Positions 7,202 to 14,042 of a stretch of 15,822 bases of DNA are shown here, one piece after another. Source of the DNA: CAG-390 sp045543615 (GTDB lineage Bacteria; Bacillota; Clostridia; Oscillospirales; CAG-272); the NCBI GenBank assembly GCA_045543615.1, contig JAZPXL010000035.1:1-15822 (forward strand). Direction: 5' to 3'. The translations under genes were made by a program, and so were the position numbers. The notes under the pieces were generated by a model. The model searched no databases. It saw nothing but the letters and a program-made list of their open reading frames with translations, and was not told where the DNA came from. Position 1 is the stretch's first letter. Every line of letters begins with the position of its first letter.

Positions 7202-8552
7202 CATCACTACCAAAAACATTCCGTCCGAGACGGACGCCGTCGGGCAAATTTATTTCTTTAAGCGAGGTGCAGTTGTAAAAGGCATAGTCACCGATATATT
7301 CTACGCTGTCGGGGATTGTCACGCTCTCGAGATATTTGTAATTATTAAATGCGTGGGAGCAAATACCCTTGACGGGATAGCCGAAAAGCTCGCTTGGGAT
7401 AACGAGATTTTTGCGCGCAGGAGAGTAGAAGCCCGAAACCTCGTAGTATTCGCCGTCAACAAGATAGTAATAAAGGCAGGCGTCATCATAAATTTCAGGC
7501 GGAGAAGGTGGCTTTGGAGTCAGCGTCTCGCCATCGGCGTTGACGAAATACTCGGCAATTTCATTTACTGAAAAGGAAAAGGTAACGTTTGAGTTTCGGG
7601 TGCTGCCCTCAACAACTAAGAGAGGGATGCGTGTTGAGTCCCTGTCGGACATAACGCCGAAATAGGTTATCTTGCCGTAGTAGGGGTCGGGATTGAATGC
7701 CGTGGGAGGCGTACCCTCATAGACGACAATGAACGAGTAGTTGTCACGCTCATAGTTTTTGACGAGGTGCTCGCCGTCGATGTATTTGCCGGTGTGAAAT
7801 TCAAGCCAACCACCACTGTAAGCTTCCATTCCTTCGTCGAAATAATCATCAAACAGTGCGCCCTGACGATTTATGATACAGGAATAGAATCGCCCATCCT
7901 TGTGGAATGTTATCATATTTTCAACATTATTTTTGGTTATAACAACCTCCACCTCGCCACTCTCGCTGCCCATAAGCTCGCAAAGAAACGGTACGGAGGG
8001 GTCAAGACGGATCGAAAAATATGTTGCCCAATAGATCTCAAACGACCCTATTTCATCGAGGGGGTAGTAATAAATATTTTCCTTGTAGTCGGGCGTCGGC
8101 CACTCTCCGTCCATTGACGAAAGCAGAGAGGGCGAGGCGTGCATATTCATTGACTCCCTTCCATCGCCATTTGCTCTAATGACGGATAGAAGACCACCGT
8201 AGAAATTGAGCTTGTCAAGGGTGTCTATCGCAGTGGGCCTGACTGACGGTGGTGACGGTGGTGACGGTGGTGACGGTGGGATGCTCTCGCTTAAGCTGTC
8301 CTCGTATGGCGTGTCTTTGGGTGGCGTTCTTGTCTTTATAAGTGACGGCAGAACAAAAGCTATTACAGAGATGAGTGCGACCGTGGCTGCGACGAGCACA
8401 AGCGTGCGAATGAGCCGCCTGTTTGTCTTTGGTGCTCTGGCAGTGAGTGAGAGCAATTTCTCGGCGTTGTCGGTTTCGAGAGCAGTTTTGAGTATCTCGT
8501 CATCTATTTGTGATATTTCCAAAAACAGTTTTTCGCCGTTGTTTTCTTTCAT
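7188..8552 (-). CDS. single-pass membrane protein with external leucine-rich repeats; probable anti-sigma factor
   Basis: The protein is 454 aa. Residues 1-46 are cytosolic and charged (ISQIDDEILKTALETDNAEK). One membrane helix spans ~49-71 (TLVLVAATVALISVIAFVLP). Residues 91-103 are a PPSPPSPPSPPS linker. A large external domain follows, then a second PPSPP linker, and the last ~90 residues hold BspA/LRR_5-type repeats (LESVTIPDSVEYIGDYAFYNC, then LKEINLP). The ATG overlaps the sigma factor's TGA as ATGA, so the two are translationally coupled, the common order for sigma and anti-sigma genes. I see no zinc-binding HxxxCxxC motif in the N-terminus, so it would be a non-ZAS type. The LRR end could sense a wall or host ligand. 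Membrane topology and LRRs are visible; the anti-sigma role is inferred from position. Confidence 0.82.
   Translation of the reverse strand: MKENNGEKLFLEISQIDDEILKTALETDNAEKLLSLTARAPKTNRRLIRTLVLVAATVALISVIAFVLPSLIKTRTPPKDTPYEDSLSESIPPSPPSPPSPPSVRPTAIDTLDKLNFYGGLLSVIRANGDGRESMNMHASPSLLSSMDGEWPTPDYKENIYYYPLDEIGSFEIYWATYFSIRLDPSVPFLCELMGSESGEVEVVITKNNVENMITFHKDGRFYSCIINRQGALFDDYFDEGMEAYSGGWLEFHTGKYIDGEHLVKNYERDNYSFIVVYEGTPPTAFNPDPYYGKITYFGVMSDRDSTRIPLLVVEGSTRNSNVTFSFSVNEIAEYFVNADGETLTPKPPSPPEIYDDACLYYYLVDGEYYEVSGFYSPARKNLVIPSELFGYPVKGICSHAFNNYKYLESVTIPDSVEYIGDYAFYNCTSLKEINLPDGVRLGRNVFGSDDEAQ
8245..8280 (+). repeat. 9-bp tandem repeat, four copies, coding the Pro-Ser linker
   Basis: Four head-to-tail copies of GACGGTGGT (the last ends GGG) lie inside the LRR protein gene and encode PPSPPSPPS on the minus strand. 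The unit is a multiple of three, so slippage would lengthen or shorten the linker without breaking the frame. Confidence 0.9.
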
Positions 8553-9100
8553 ATAGTTATTCCCTCCTTTTTGAGAGCTGATTTGAGTTTTTTTCTTGCG
8601 CGATACAGCTTGACTGAGATTTGGTTTTCTTTCATTCCAAACCGTAGAGAGAGGCTGCTTACTGATTCAAGGTAAAAATATCGACGCACAAAAAGCACCT
8701 GCGTTTCGGCATCGAGTGAGCTGACAAAATCATTTATAACAGAGCCGATACGCTCACTCCTATCGGCACTATCATCAAAGTCGTCTGCGATTTCGCAAAG
8801 CTCGGCAGTTATTGTCAAAAATTCGCCACCACGCTTCTTTCGATTGTAGTAGCGCAGACGGTCAATGCTCGCACTCCTTGCGATTTTGCACAGAAATGAC
8901 GGCAGATGATGGGGTCTTGTCGGGGGAATGCTGTTCCAGGCAGAAAGAAGCACATCGTTTTCGATCTCGCAGACGTCGCTCTCGTCACCAAGAATGCCTC
9001 TTGCAATACCCTTTATAAGAGAGGAGTATTTTGCTTGTATCTCACGCAGAGCGTCCTCGTTTCGTGAAAAAAGCAGTTCGATTATTTTTTCGTCATTCAT
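8549..9100 (-). CDS. ECF-family RNA polymerase sigma factor
   Basis: The protein is 183 aa, the usual size for a group 4 sigma factor. Residues ~10-85 fit region 2: YSSLIKGIARGIL, then DVCEIENDVLLSAWNSIPP (the -10 recognition area) and FLCKIARSASIDRLRYYNRKKR. Residues ~125-180 fit region 4, a helix-turn-helix for the -35: LDAETQVLFVRRYFYLESVSSLSLRFGMKENQISVKLYRARKKL, cited here as the SVSSLSLRFGM / NQISVKLYRARKKL pair. The ATG follows AAAGGA. It is the first gene of a three-gene operon with the LRR membrane protein and a small surface protein. No extra C-terminal domain is present. It probably activates its own promoter, but the target sequence is not proven. Subfamily is unassigned. Confidence 0.93.
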   Translation of the reverse strand: MNDEKIIELLFSRNEDALREIQAKYSSLIKGIARGILGDESDVCEIENDVLLSAWNSIPPTRPHHLPSFLCKIARSASIDRLRYYNRKKRGGEFLTITAELCEIADDFDDSADRSERIGSVINDFVSSLDAETQVLFVRRYFYLESVSSLSLRFGMKENQISVKLYRARKKLKSALKKEGITI

Positions 9101-9153
9101 CCGTGTTCCTTTCTTTGAATCAAGATGCGCGCTTTACTTGTCACTTATAGGTC

Positions 9154-9180
9154 GACGTAAAGACCGTAATATGTCGGGTG
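9154..9180 (-). promoter_or_regulatory. candidate ECF-type autoregulated promoter
   Basis: Upstream of the sigma gene the minus strand reads CCACCCGACAT, about 14 nt, then ACGTCGAC. CGTC is a frequent -10 core for ECF sigma factors, and an A/C-rich -35 about 16 nt before it is plausible. The -35 does not match the common GAAC form and a TATAAG also occurs just downstream, so this is tentative. Confidence 0.25.
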
Positions 9181-9204
9181 GAGAGAAAATTTTTTGGAAA
9201 TTTG

Positions 9205-9235
9205 AAAAAATCGGCACGAGACTTTCGTACCGATT
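9205..9235 (-). terminator. intrinsic terminator of the six-gene yitT-type operon
   Basis: An 11-bp stem (minus strand AATCGGTACGA with TCGTGCCGATT, one wobble) with a 5-nt loop is followed by TTTTT. It begins 6 nt after the DUF3221-like gene. Confidence 0.85.
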
Positions 9236-9240
9236 ATTAT

Positions 9241-9636
9241 TCAAGCCACAATCTTTATTGATGAGACGGAGAAGACCTGTGGAGGATAGCTCATCGCAAC
9301 CTTGCCGTCAAAGACTACCTCTATCTCGTCACCAACATCAAACTGTGGGAAATTGTCAAACACGGCGTGAACTGTGACCGTAGAATCCTTTGGGAACATC
9401 GGGTCGTCCTCGTCCGTTATCTTCAAAAGGCATACGTCCCCACCCTTCTCGAGGACTACGCCACGAAAGCTTGGGGTTTCGTTGTTGCTTCCGTCCACAG
9501 AGCCACCCACGCTTACGTCTCCATCGTCAGAGCCATCATCCGTCCCGTCATCATCGCTACCTATGCAGGAGGGGAGGGAGAGGAGCAAGAAGAGCGAGAG
9601 GATGATGCAAAACAAAAATTTTATTTTGGTTTTCAT
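9241..9636 (-). CDS. lipoprotein with DUF3221-like domain
   Basis: The protein is 131 aa: a signal peptide with lipobox LPSC (Cys near residue 24) for lipid anchoring outside the membrane, then an acidic low-complexity spacer (SDDDGTDDGSDDGD), then a ~75-residue domain starting FRGVVLEKGGDVCLLKITD and including VGDEIEVVFDGKVAMSYPPQ. The last part resembles YobA/DUF3221 domains (a small OB-like fold; ...V.YNG...SYP.Q), recognised from memory. The ATG at 9636 has AAGGA upstream; a TTG 18 nt earlier is in frame but would swallow this site. It is the last gene of the operon, 20 nt after the YdcF-like gene. Function of the family is unknown. Confidence 0.82.
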   Translation of the reverse strand: MKTKIKFLFCIILSLFLLLSLPSCIGSDDDGTDDGSDDGDVSVGGSVDGSNNETPSFRGVVLEKGGDVCLLKITDEDDPMFPKDSTVTVHAVFDNFPQFDVGDEIEVVFDGKVAMSYPPQVFSVSSIKIVA

Positions 9637-9656
9637 TACTTTTTTCCTTATCAATA

Positions 9657-10274
9657 TTATATCTCAAAGTCGGGGAAAACACCATTTTTGACGCATCGCA
9701 CGATGTTCATTGCCTCGTCCCTGACTCTCTTTGTTCCGACCTCGGTGTTTTCCCAATTGTCACGCCTTGTGTTTTCGTCATCTGCAGGGCAGGGAATGAT
9801 CTTGATGCTGTCGGGGAAATAGTGGCGTGCTATCGAGACAGCTCGCCTCATATGATAGGCAGTCGTGACAAGGAGCACGCTCCCTAGATTGTTGAGCCAG
9901 AGCTTACGCTGGAGTATTGCCATCGCAAACAGAATGTTTTCAACGGTGTTTAGTGAGAAATTCTCGGTTATAATGTCGCACTCACGCACGCCAAGAGCTA
10001 AAGCCGTAGTCCTCATTATTTGTGATTCGGTCAAGCTTTCGCCGTCCACCTCTCTCTGCGTACCACCACAGAGCAGTATTTTGTCAGATCTGCCGGCTTT
10101 ATATGCGTCAACTGCGACGGGTACTCTGTATCTCTCGGCTTTGTTGCTGCCAAGCACGATTATGCAGTCGCAGCTCTCGCCCGTGTCGCAAAGCCCACAA
10201 AATAGCAGCTTGTCTATCAAGTCGGGCGTAAGATTTTCTTCTCTGATGCTTGAAACTAACATATCTCTGATCAA
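9657..10274 (-). CDS. YdcF/DUF218 family protein
   Basis: The protein is about 205 aa. The core matches DUF218 (YdcF/SanA/ElyC-type): CDCIIVLGS at residue ~36, a KILLCGGTQ loop, ENFSLNTVENILFA, then SVLLVTTAYHMRRA. The SLNT..EN and TTAYHMRRA patterns are the family's conserved nucleotide/ligand-facing loops as I recall them. No membrane segment is present, so it is probably cytosolic like YdcF rather than anchored like SanA. Start is uncertain: a TTG at 10274 overlaps the preceding stop as TTGA and has AGG 5 nt upstream, while an ATG at 10262 has no site at proper distance. Role is unknown; SanA and ElyC relatives act in envelope integrity. Confidence 0.85.
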   Translation of the reverse strand: MIRDMLVSSIREENLTPDLIDKLLFCGLCDTGESCDCIIVLGSNKAERYRVPVAVDAYKAGRSDKILLCGGTQREVDGESLTESQIMRTTALALGVRECDIITENFSLNTVENILFAMAILQRKLWLNNLGSVLLVTTAYHMRRAVSIARHYFPDSIKIIPCPADDENTRRDNWENTEVGTKRVRDEAMNIVRCVKNGVFPDFEI

Positions 10275-10480
10275 TCAAACCTGACTGTGGGATTCATCAC
10301 GGCAGGGGATTTCCAATCAATGCCGTAGTCTTTTTTAAGAATGTCTCTTTTGGTTGCCCAATATAGATGGCAAAATCCCATACCACGATTTGTGCCTATC
10401 CTTGCTGCAATTTTTGCCTCCACCTCGGGCAGTATAGCTTGAAACTCGGGGGTGTCTTCAATAGGATCGTGTTTAAGCAT
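10271..10480 (-). CDS. conserved small protein of unknown function
   Basis: The protein is 69 aa with no membrane segment. It reads MLKHDPIEDTPEFQAILP near the start, then GMGFCHLYWATKRDILKKDYGI and ends SPAVMNPTVRFD. The motifs HDPIEDTPEF, GFCH.YW..K and DWKSPA.MNP are, from memory, shared by many small proteins of clostridial genomes, with no known role. An AAGGG ribosome site lies about 11 nt upstream. It sits 48 nt after the DUF1963 gene and its stop overlaps the putative YdcF start, so it belongs to the operon. The Cys-His pair in GFCH is the only hint of a metal or redox site. Confidence 0.8.
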   Translation of the reverse strand: MLKHDPIEDTPEFQAILPEVEAKIAARIGTNRGMGFCHLYWATKRDILKKDYGIDWKSPAVMNPTVRFD

Positions 10481-10528
10481 TTTTAGTTTTCCCTTTCTTT
10501 TTGGTAAAATACCGTAATTCTATTATGC

Positions 10529-11083
10529 TCAGCTGTATTCCTCTGTGAGAAATACGTCCTCGAGTCGACCCTCGTCCTCGCCGTAGAAGAAATAGAGAAA
10601 TCCGTCGAGAAAATCAAGAAAGCCCATATCATTATCAAGAGGATCGAACTGCAAAAGAAGAGCCGGCGGCTCGTCCTCGTAGTTCCAATCACTCACGCAT
10701 CCGAAAAGACGGGTGCAACACTCGCTGTCATCCACCGGGAAGAACTCCATAAGGAAGGCGTCGGTGAAGTCCTCGTAACCCTCAACGGATGAGTTGAACT
10801 CGTCAATTGCGACCTCGGGCTCGTCCTCGGTATAGCGAACACGTGCTCTAAGCGAGTAGTGGCCATCCTCGGTATTAAGGAAAATATAGAGGTAGCCTGT
10901 GTGGGGCAGACGATTGTCCTTGTCAAGATGAGCTATGTCGGAGAGCTTTATCTGACAGAAAAACATCTCGTCATCCGAAAAATCATTCTCAAAGCTCTGT
11001 GGGATTGTAGGCGAGCCAAAGAATTTTGATGCACCGAGATCATAGTCTTCGGGTGCTTTTTTAACCTTGATTCCAATTGCCAT
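10529..11083 (-). CDS. DUF1963 (YwqG-like) protein
   Basis: The protein is 184 aa, soluble and very acidic. FFGSPTIPQSF near residue 21 corresponds to the family's FGGxPxxP motif; FFCQIKLSDIAHLD and LPHTGYLYIFLN match the QInl.di and lP..G.l.fF blocks; LLLQFDPLD and FLYFFYGEDEG match its C-terminal half. This domain resembles cell-wall/SMI1-associated proteins in other Bacillota, but its activity is unknown. A clean AAAGGAG lies 8 nt before the ATG. It is the third gene of the operon. Shorter than many DUF1963 proteins (250+ aa), so it may be a compact variant. Confidence 0.83.
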   Translation of the reverse strand: MAIGIKVKKAPEDYDLGASKFFGSPTIPQSFENDFSDDEMFFCQIKLSDIAHLDKDNRLPHTGYLYIFLNTEDGHYSLRARVRYTEDEPEVAIDEFNSSVEGYEDFTDAFLMEFFPVDDSECCTRLFGCVSDWNYEDEPPALLLQFDPLDNDMGFLDFLDGFLYFFYGEDEGRLEDVFLTEEYS

Positions 11084-11134
11084 AATACTTGCTCCTTTGG
11101 AGTTTATTTTTATAATGCGAGAGGAGTGCGAGTT

Positions 11135-11497
11135 TTATTCTAAAATAATACGGTAAATGGGGAGGGAGGTGTCAGCGAGAGCCTTGACTGCTCCCACAAG
11201 CGCACGTGGGCTTGCGTTTCCGAAATCTATGTGAACGCAAACGCTGAATGCATTCGCAGGCTCGGGCAGGCTGTCTATGTCTGAGACGTAGTGAATAGGG
11301 CGCAGAAAATGACGCTTGTTGTAGGTAAGCACGAAATTTTCAAGAGCACAAACAACGGTTTTTTTAGCAGACAGATCGGCACGTTCCTTTAGCACCACGT
11401 TGAAAATAACATCGGGGTACGCCTCACACAAAGTGGAAACGGGAAACGAAACCGCCTCCTGTATTTCACTAACTATGGGGTCATCGTATTCGGTCAT
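11135..11497 (-). CDS. hypothetical protein, 120 aa
   Basis: I do not recognise a family. The protein is soluble, with no signal or membrane segment. The N-terminal half is mildly acidic (EYDDPIVSEIQEAVSFPV), the middle basic-aromatic (NFVLTYNKRHFLRPIHYV), and the C-terminal third (FSVCVHIDFGNASPRALV, then ADTSLPIYRIILE) looks like a small alpha/beta fold. AAAGGAG lies 6 nt before the ATG. It lies 26 nt after the YitT-like gene and 51 nt before DUF1963, so it is clearly a real gene in the operon. Confidence 0.75.
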   Translation of the reverse strand: MTEYDDPIVSEIQEAVSFPVSTLCEAYPDVIFNVVLKERADLSAKKTVVCALENFVLTYNKRHFLRPIHYVSDIDSLPEPANAFSVCVHIDFGNASPRALVGAVKALADTSLPIYRIILE

Positions 11498-11523
11498 AAT
11501 AGCTCCTTTGTAAACAGGGGGTG

Positions 11524-12414
11524 TTATATTTTCGGCTGATAACGGATTTCGTTGACGGCGTAGACCGTAACGAACGCCTTGGGGTCGACCTTTTTTACAA
11601 AGTCCATCAGCCTGCGATATTCGTGCTTGTCCACGATAGTGATAATTTCTTTCCTTTGAATATTATCGTACGCACCCGTGATCTCATTGAGCGTTGCACC
11701 ACTGTGCAGCTCGTGGAGCACAAAATCTGTGATTTCATCGAGCTTTGGCGAGATGACGCAGACCCTGCGCTTGATATTGAGTCCAAAAACGAAATGGTCA
11801 ACAATAATTCCGCCGAAATATGTGCCGAGTACGGAGAGAACAACGGTCTTTGTGTCGTAGCAGAAGGCTGATATAAGTGCAATTGCCATACCTGCAATAG
11901 CACCGGCACGCCCCAGATCTATTTTGAGGTACTTATTCATAATCTTTGCAATAATATCAACCCCACCTGACGAGGCGTTGCGTGAGAAGAGTATAGCCAT
12001 CGCCATACCGACAACAAGTATGTAGCAGAGCACATCAATAAGCGGATCTCCCGTAAGGGATTTGAAATTGGGAAAGATAAGCTCAAACACGCCCATTGAT
12101 ACAGGAACCATAATGGCAGTATAGACGGTTTTCGCGCCAAATTCAGGGCCTATCAATATAAAGCCCAAGATAAGCAGGATGACATTGATAGCAAGTGTGA
12201 TAACGGAGACGGGCAGAGGAATGAAGTTGCCTATCACCATAGCGAGAGCAGATGCACTGCCAACTGCAACGTGGCTTGGAAGCATAAAGAAAAATATTGC
12301 AGCTGCGGCAAGCACAGCTCCGAAAGTAATAATAACAAAATCCTTGATTGAATTTATTAGCTTAGCATTCTTCATAGCTTTTCTGACCTTCTTTGGCACA
12401 GTATTATTTTTCAT
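11524..12414 (-). CDS. YitT family membrane protein (DUF161 plus DUF2179)
   Basis: The protein is up to 296 aa. It has five or six membrane helices between residues ~25 and ~215 (FVIITFGAVLAAAAIFFFML, VSVITLAINVILLILGFILI, VLCYILVVGMAMAILF) with the family signature FSRNASSGGVDIIAKIMNKY near 143-162. A cytosolic C-terminal DUF2179 domain follows (KRRVCVISPKLDEI, GATLNEITGAY, EIITIVDKHEYRRL). YitT proteins are widespread in Bacillota; transport is suspected but unproven. It heads a six-gene operon with a strong promoter. The 12414 ATG sits where transcription should begin, so it would be leaderless. An ATG at 12375 (M14) has AAGG about 11 nt upstream and is a credible alternative start. Confidence 0.9.
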   Translation of the reverse strand: MKNNTVPKKVRKAMKNAKLINSIKDFVIITFGAVLAAAAIFFFMLPSHVAVGSASALAMVIGNFIPLPVSVITLAINVILLILGFILIGPEFGAKTVYTAIMVPVSMGVFELIFPNFKSLTGDPLIDVLCYILVVGMAMAILFSRNASSGGVDIIAKIMNKYLKIDLGRAGAIAGMAIALISAFCYDTKTVVLSVLGTYFGGIIVDHFVFGLNIKRRVCVISPKLDEITDFVLHELHSGATLNEITGAYDNIQRKEIITIVDKHEYRRLMDFVKKVDPKAFVTVYAVNEIRYQPKI

Positions 12415-12419
12415 TCATT

Positions 12420-12448
12420 ATTATAACACACTATCGGGTAGAAATCAA
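12420..12448 (-). promoter_or_regulatory. sigma-A promoter of the yitT-type operon
   Basis: Minus-strand TTGATT (12443-12448), 17-nt spacer, perfect TATAAT (12420-12425). The predicted start point falls at 12412-12414, on the first ATG of the operon. Confidence 0.85.
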
Positions 12449-12559
12449 GACAAGCCTAAAGAAAACGCACGCTGTTGCGTAAGGAAAGAAGCTATGTCAC
12501 TCCTTGTCGAATAAGTCGGATAATTTTCCCCAAAAATATCATAATAATTTTTAAACAAA

Positions 12560-12588
12560 TTGACTTTTGAGTATGTTTGTGTTACAAT
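12560..12588 (+). promoter_or_regulatory. sigma-A promoter of the M50-like gene
   Basis: TTGACT (12560-12565), 17-nt spacer, TACAAT (12583-12588). Transcription should begin near 12595, leaving a leader of about 28 nt. The 110 bp between this and the divergent promoter at 12448 hold only AT-rich sequence and a weak 5-bp hairpin (ACGCA...TGCGT). Confidence 0.85.
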
Positions 12589-12622
12589 TAATTTATCAAA
12601 ACTGAAAGGACTTGACGACATT

Positions 12623-13423
12623 ATGGAAATTTTAACAAATTTCTTATATCAGATTTTCTTTGCACTTGTAGTGGTCGTGGTATTGGGATTGCTGATTGCT
12701 CTTTGCCGCAGAGCCTTTTGTGCATTAGTGGGAAGAAACGGGCCTAAGATTCTGTTGATCACAGGTGTGATAGGAACTCCCATTCACGAGCTGAGCCACG
12801 CCCTTATGTGCTTGATTTTCGGTCACAAAATTACGGAGATCAAGCTATACAACCCCAAAAGTGATGACGGAACGCTTGGATACGTAAATCACACCTACAA
12901 CAAAAGAAACATTTACCACCAGATAGGCAATTTTTTCATAGGAATTGCCCCCATTTTGTGTGGTAGCGGCGTTTTGTTGCTTTTGATGTATCTACTGATT
13001 CCCGACACAAGCGCAACTGTTTTGGCAGAGATAAAGGAAATCGGATTATCAAACAATGATGTAGGAGCATATTTCGGCGCATTTTGGAAGATTATCACCT
13101 CGCTCTTTAATTTCTCAAATATGGGGGACTATCGTTGGTGGATATTCATTGTATTGGCGTTGTTGATATCAAGCCATATGGAGCTCAGCCTCGCAGATAT
13201 TAAAGGAAGCTTGTCCGGTCTTGCCTTTATCTTGGCGATTTTCCTCGTTATGGATGTTATACTTTATTTCGTCGCTCCCTCAGCACTCCAAACGGTCACC
13301 TCTGCGATGGCTTATTTCTCATCCTATGTTGCAGGATTTTTGGCAATTTCGGGTATCTTCTCCATACTTATGGTTCTGATTGCGCTGATAATCAGACTAA
13401 TCGTGATGATTGTAAAGAGATAA
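12623..13423 (+). CDS. membrane protein of M50-like metallopeptidase type (HELSH)
   Basis: The protein is 266 aa with about six membrane segments (residues 5-28, 104-127, ~165-185, ~190-210 and two near the C-terminus, the last ending in basic KR). HELSH at 55-59 is a zinc-binding HExxH motif placed beside a hydrophobic stretch (TGVIGTPIHELSHALMC), as in M50 intramembrane proteases. A third ligand may be the Asp of SSHMELSLADIKGS; the classical LDG/NPDG motif is not seen, so it may be a divergent or non-proteolytic member. AAAGGA lies 12 nt before the chosen ATG; an earlier in-frame TTG is the promoter -35 and is not a start. The only plus-strand gene here, it stands alone between its own promoter and a terminator. 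Confidence 0.82.
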   Translation: MEILTNFLYQIFFALVVVVVLGLLIALCRRAFCALVGRNGPKILLITGVIGTPIHELSHALMCLIFGHKITEIKLYNPKSDDGTLGYVNHTYNKRNIYHQIGNFFIGIAPILCGSGVLLLLMYLLIPDTSATVLAEIKEIGLSNNDVGAYFGAFWKIITSLFNFSNMGDYRWWIFIVLALLISSHMELSLADIKGSLSGLAFILAIFLVMDVILYFVAPSALQTVTSAMAYFSSYVAGFLAISGIFSILMVLIALIIRLIVMIVKR

Positions 13424-13430
13424 ATACATA

Positions 13431-13468
13431 TAGCAAAAATCCAAGTCGAAAGACTTGGATTTTTGCTA
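13431..13468. terminator. bidirectional intrinsic terminator
   Basis: A perfect 17-bp stem (TAGCAAAAATCCAAGTC and its complement) closes a GAAA tetraloop, with T-runs read on both strands. It lies between the convergent M50-like gene and the lipoprotein gene and should end both transcripts. Confidence 0.92.
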
Positions 13469-13484
13469 TAATCTTGATACAATA

Positions 13485-13979
13485 TTACTCTGCTCCGTGC
13501 GTATGATCAAATATATCTTCAGGAACATATTTGCCGATAAAAGCCCACCATTCTTCTTGATCGCAACCGAAGTGATGAGAGTCAGTCTGCTCGCCGTCTT
13601 TGTCATAAGCTTGTCCGAATCCATCAGAAGAAATCAACTCATATGAACCATCCGTATAGTTTATCCGAACAGTCCATACATCGTAATATAAACTCGGATC
13701 TATCGCAGCAAGTACAATAACAATGGCATCAGAAAAACGAATTGTCGCAAGATCATTCAAAAAATCAGTAATATTTTCTGTGGGAATTTCATAAACAGGC
13801 GTTTCCGTATTCACAAAATCACCGTATAGGGAGTCCACCTCGCACAAATCGTATATTTCAATGGACGCAACTGTATCCGCATCTATTTCAAAGTTCTTAT
13901 ATATAGGAATTATTATACAACTTGTCAAGGTACACGTAACGATGATGAGCATTAGTATGAATAATCCAATCCGTTTCAT
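13485..13979 (-). CDS. putative lipoprotein, 164 aa
   Basis: Signal peptide MKRIGLFILMLIIVTCTLTSC with lipobox LTSC, Cys21, predicts a lipid-anchored extracytoplasmic protein. The mature part is acidic, with IEIYDLCEVDSLYGDF, ITDFLNDLATIRFSDA, VRINYTDGSYELISSDG and WWAFIGKYVPEDIF. The YTDGSYELI stretch and the preceding strand pattern are typical of small clostridial lipoproteins with a single alpha/beta domain, but I do not assign a family. GGAGG lies 10 nt before the ATG, and a strong promoter lies within 70 nt, so it is monocistronic. Not obviously homologous to the lipoprotein at 14934. Confidence 0.83.
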   Translation of the reverse strand: MKRIGLFILMLIIVTCTLTSCIIIPIYKNFEIDADTVASIEIYDLCEVDSLYGDFVNTETPVYEIPTENITDFLNDLATIRFSDAIVIVLAAIDPSLYYDVWTVRINYTDGSYELISSDGFGQAYDKDGEQTDSHHFGCDQEEWWAFIGKYVPEDIFDHTHGAE

Positions 13980-14013
13980 TTGGTTGTTCCTCCATATGTT
14001 TTTGTTTTATATC

Positions 14014-14042
14014 ATTATATCATAAAAACATAAAAACCGCAA
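14014..14042 (-). promoter_or_regulatory. sigma-A promoter with -35 in a hairpin arm (copy A)
   Basis: Minus-strand TTGCGG (14037-14042), 17-nt spacer, TATAAT (14014-14019), upstream of the 13979 lipoprotein gene. The -35 hexamer is part of the hairpin repeat at 14035-14066. Confidence 0.82.

Noticed and set aside
9367..9822. 151-aa plus-strand open frame
   Set aside because: Spans parts of two well-supported minus-strand genes and their junction; no promoter or ribosome site.
12560..12622. Longer N-terminus for the M50-like protein starting at TTG 12560
   Set aside because: That TTG is the -35 box of a strong promoter, and the extra 21 residues would precede the transcript start.
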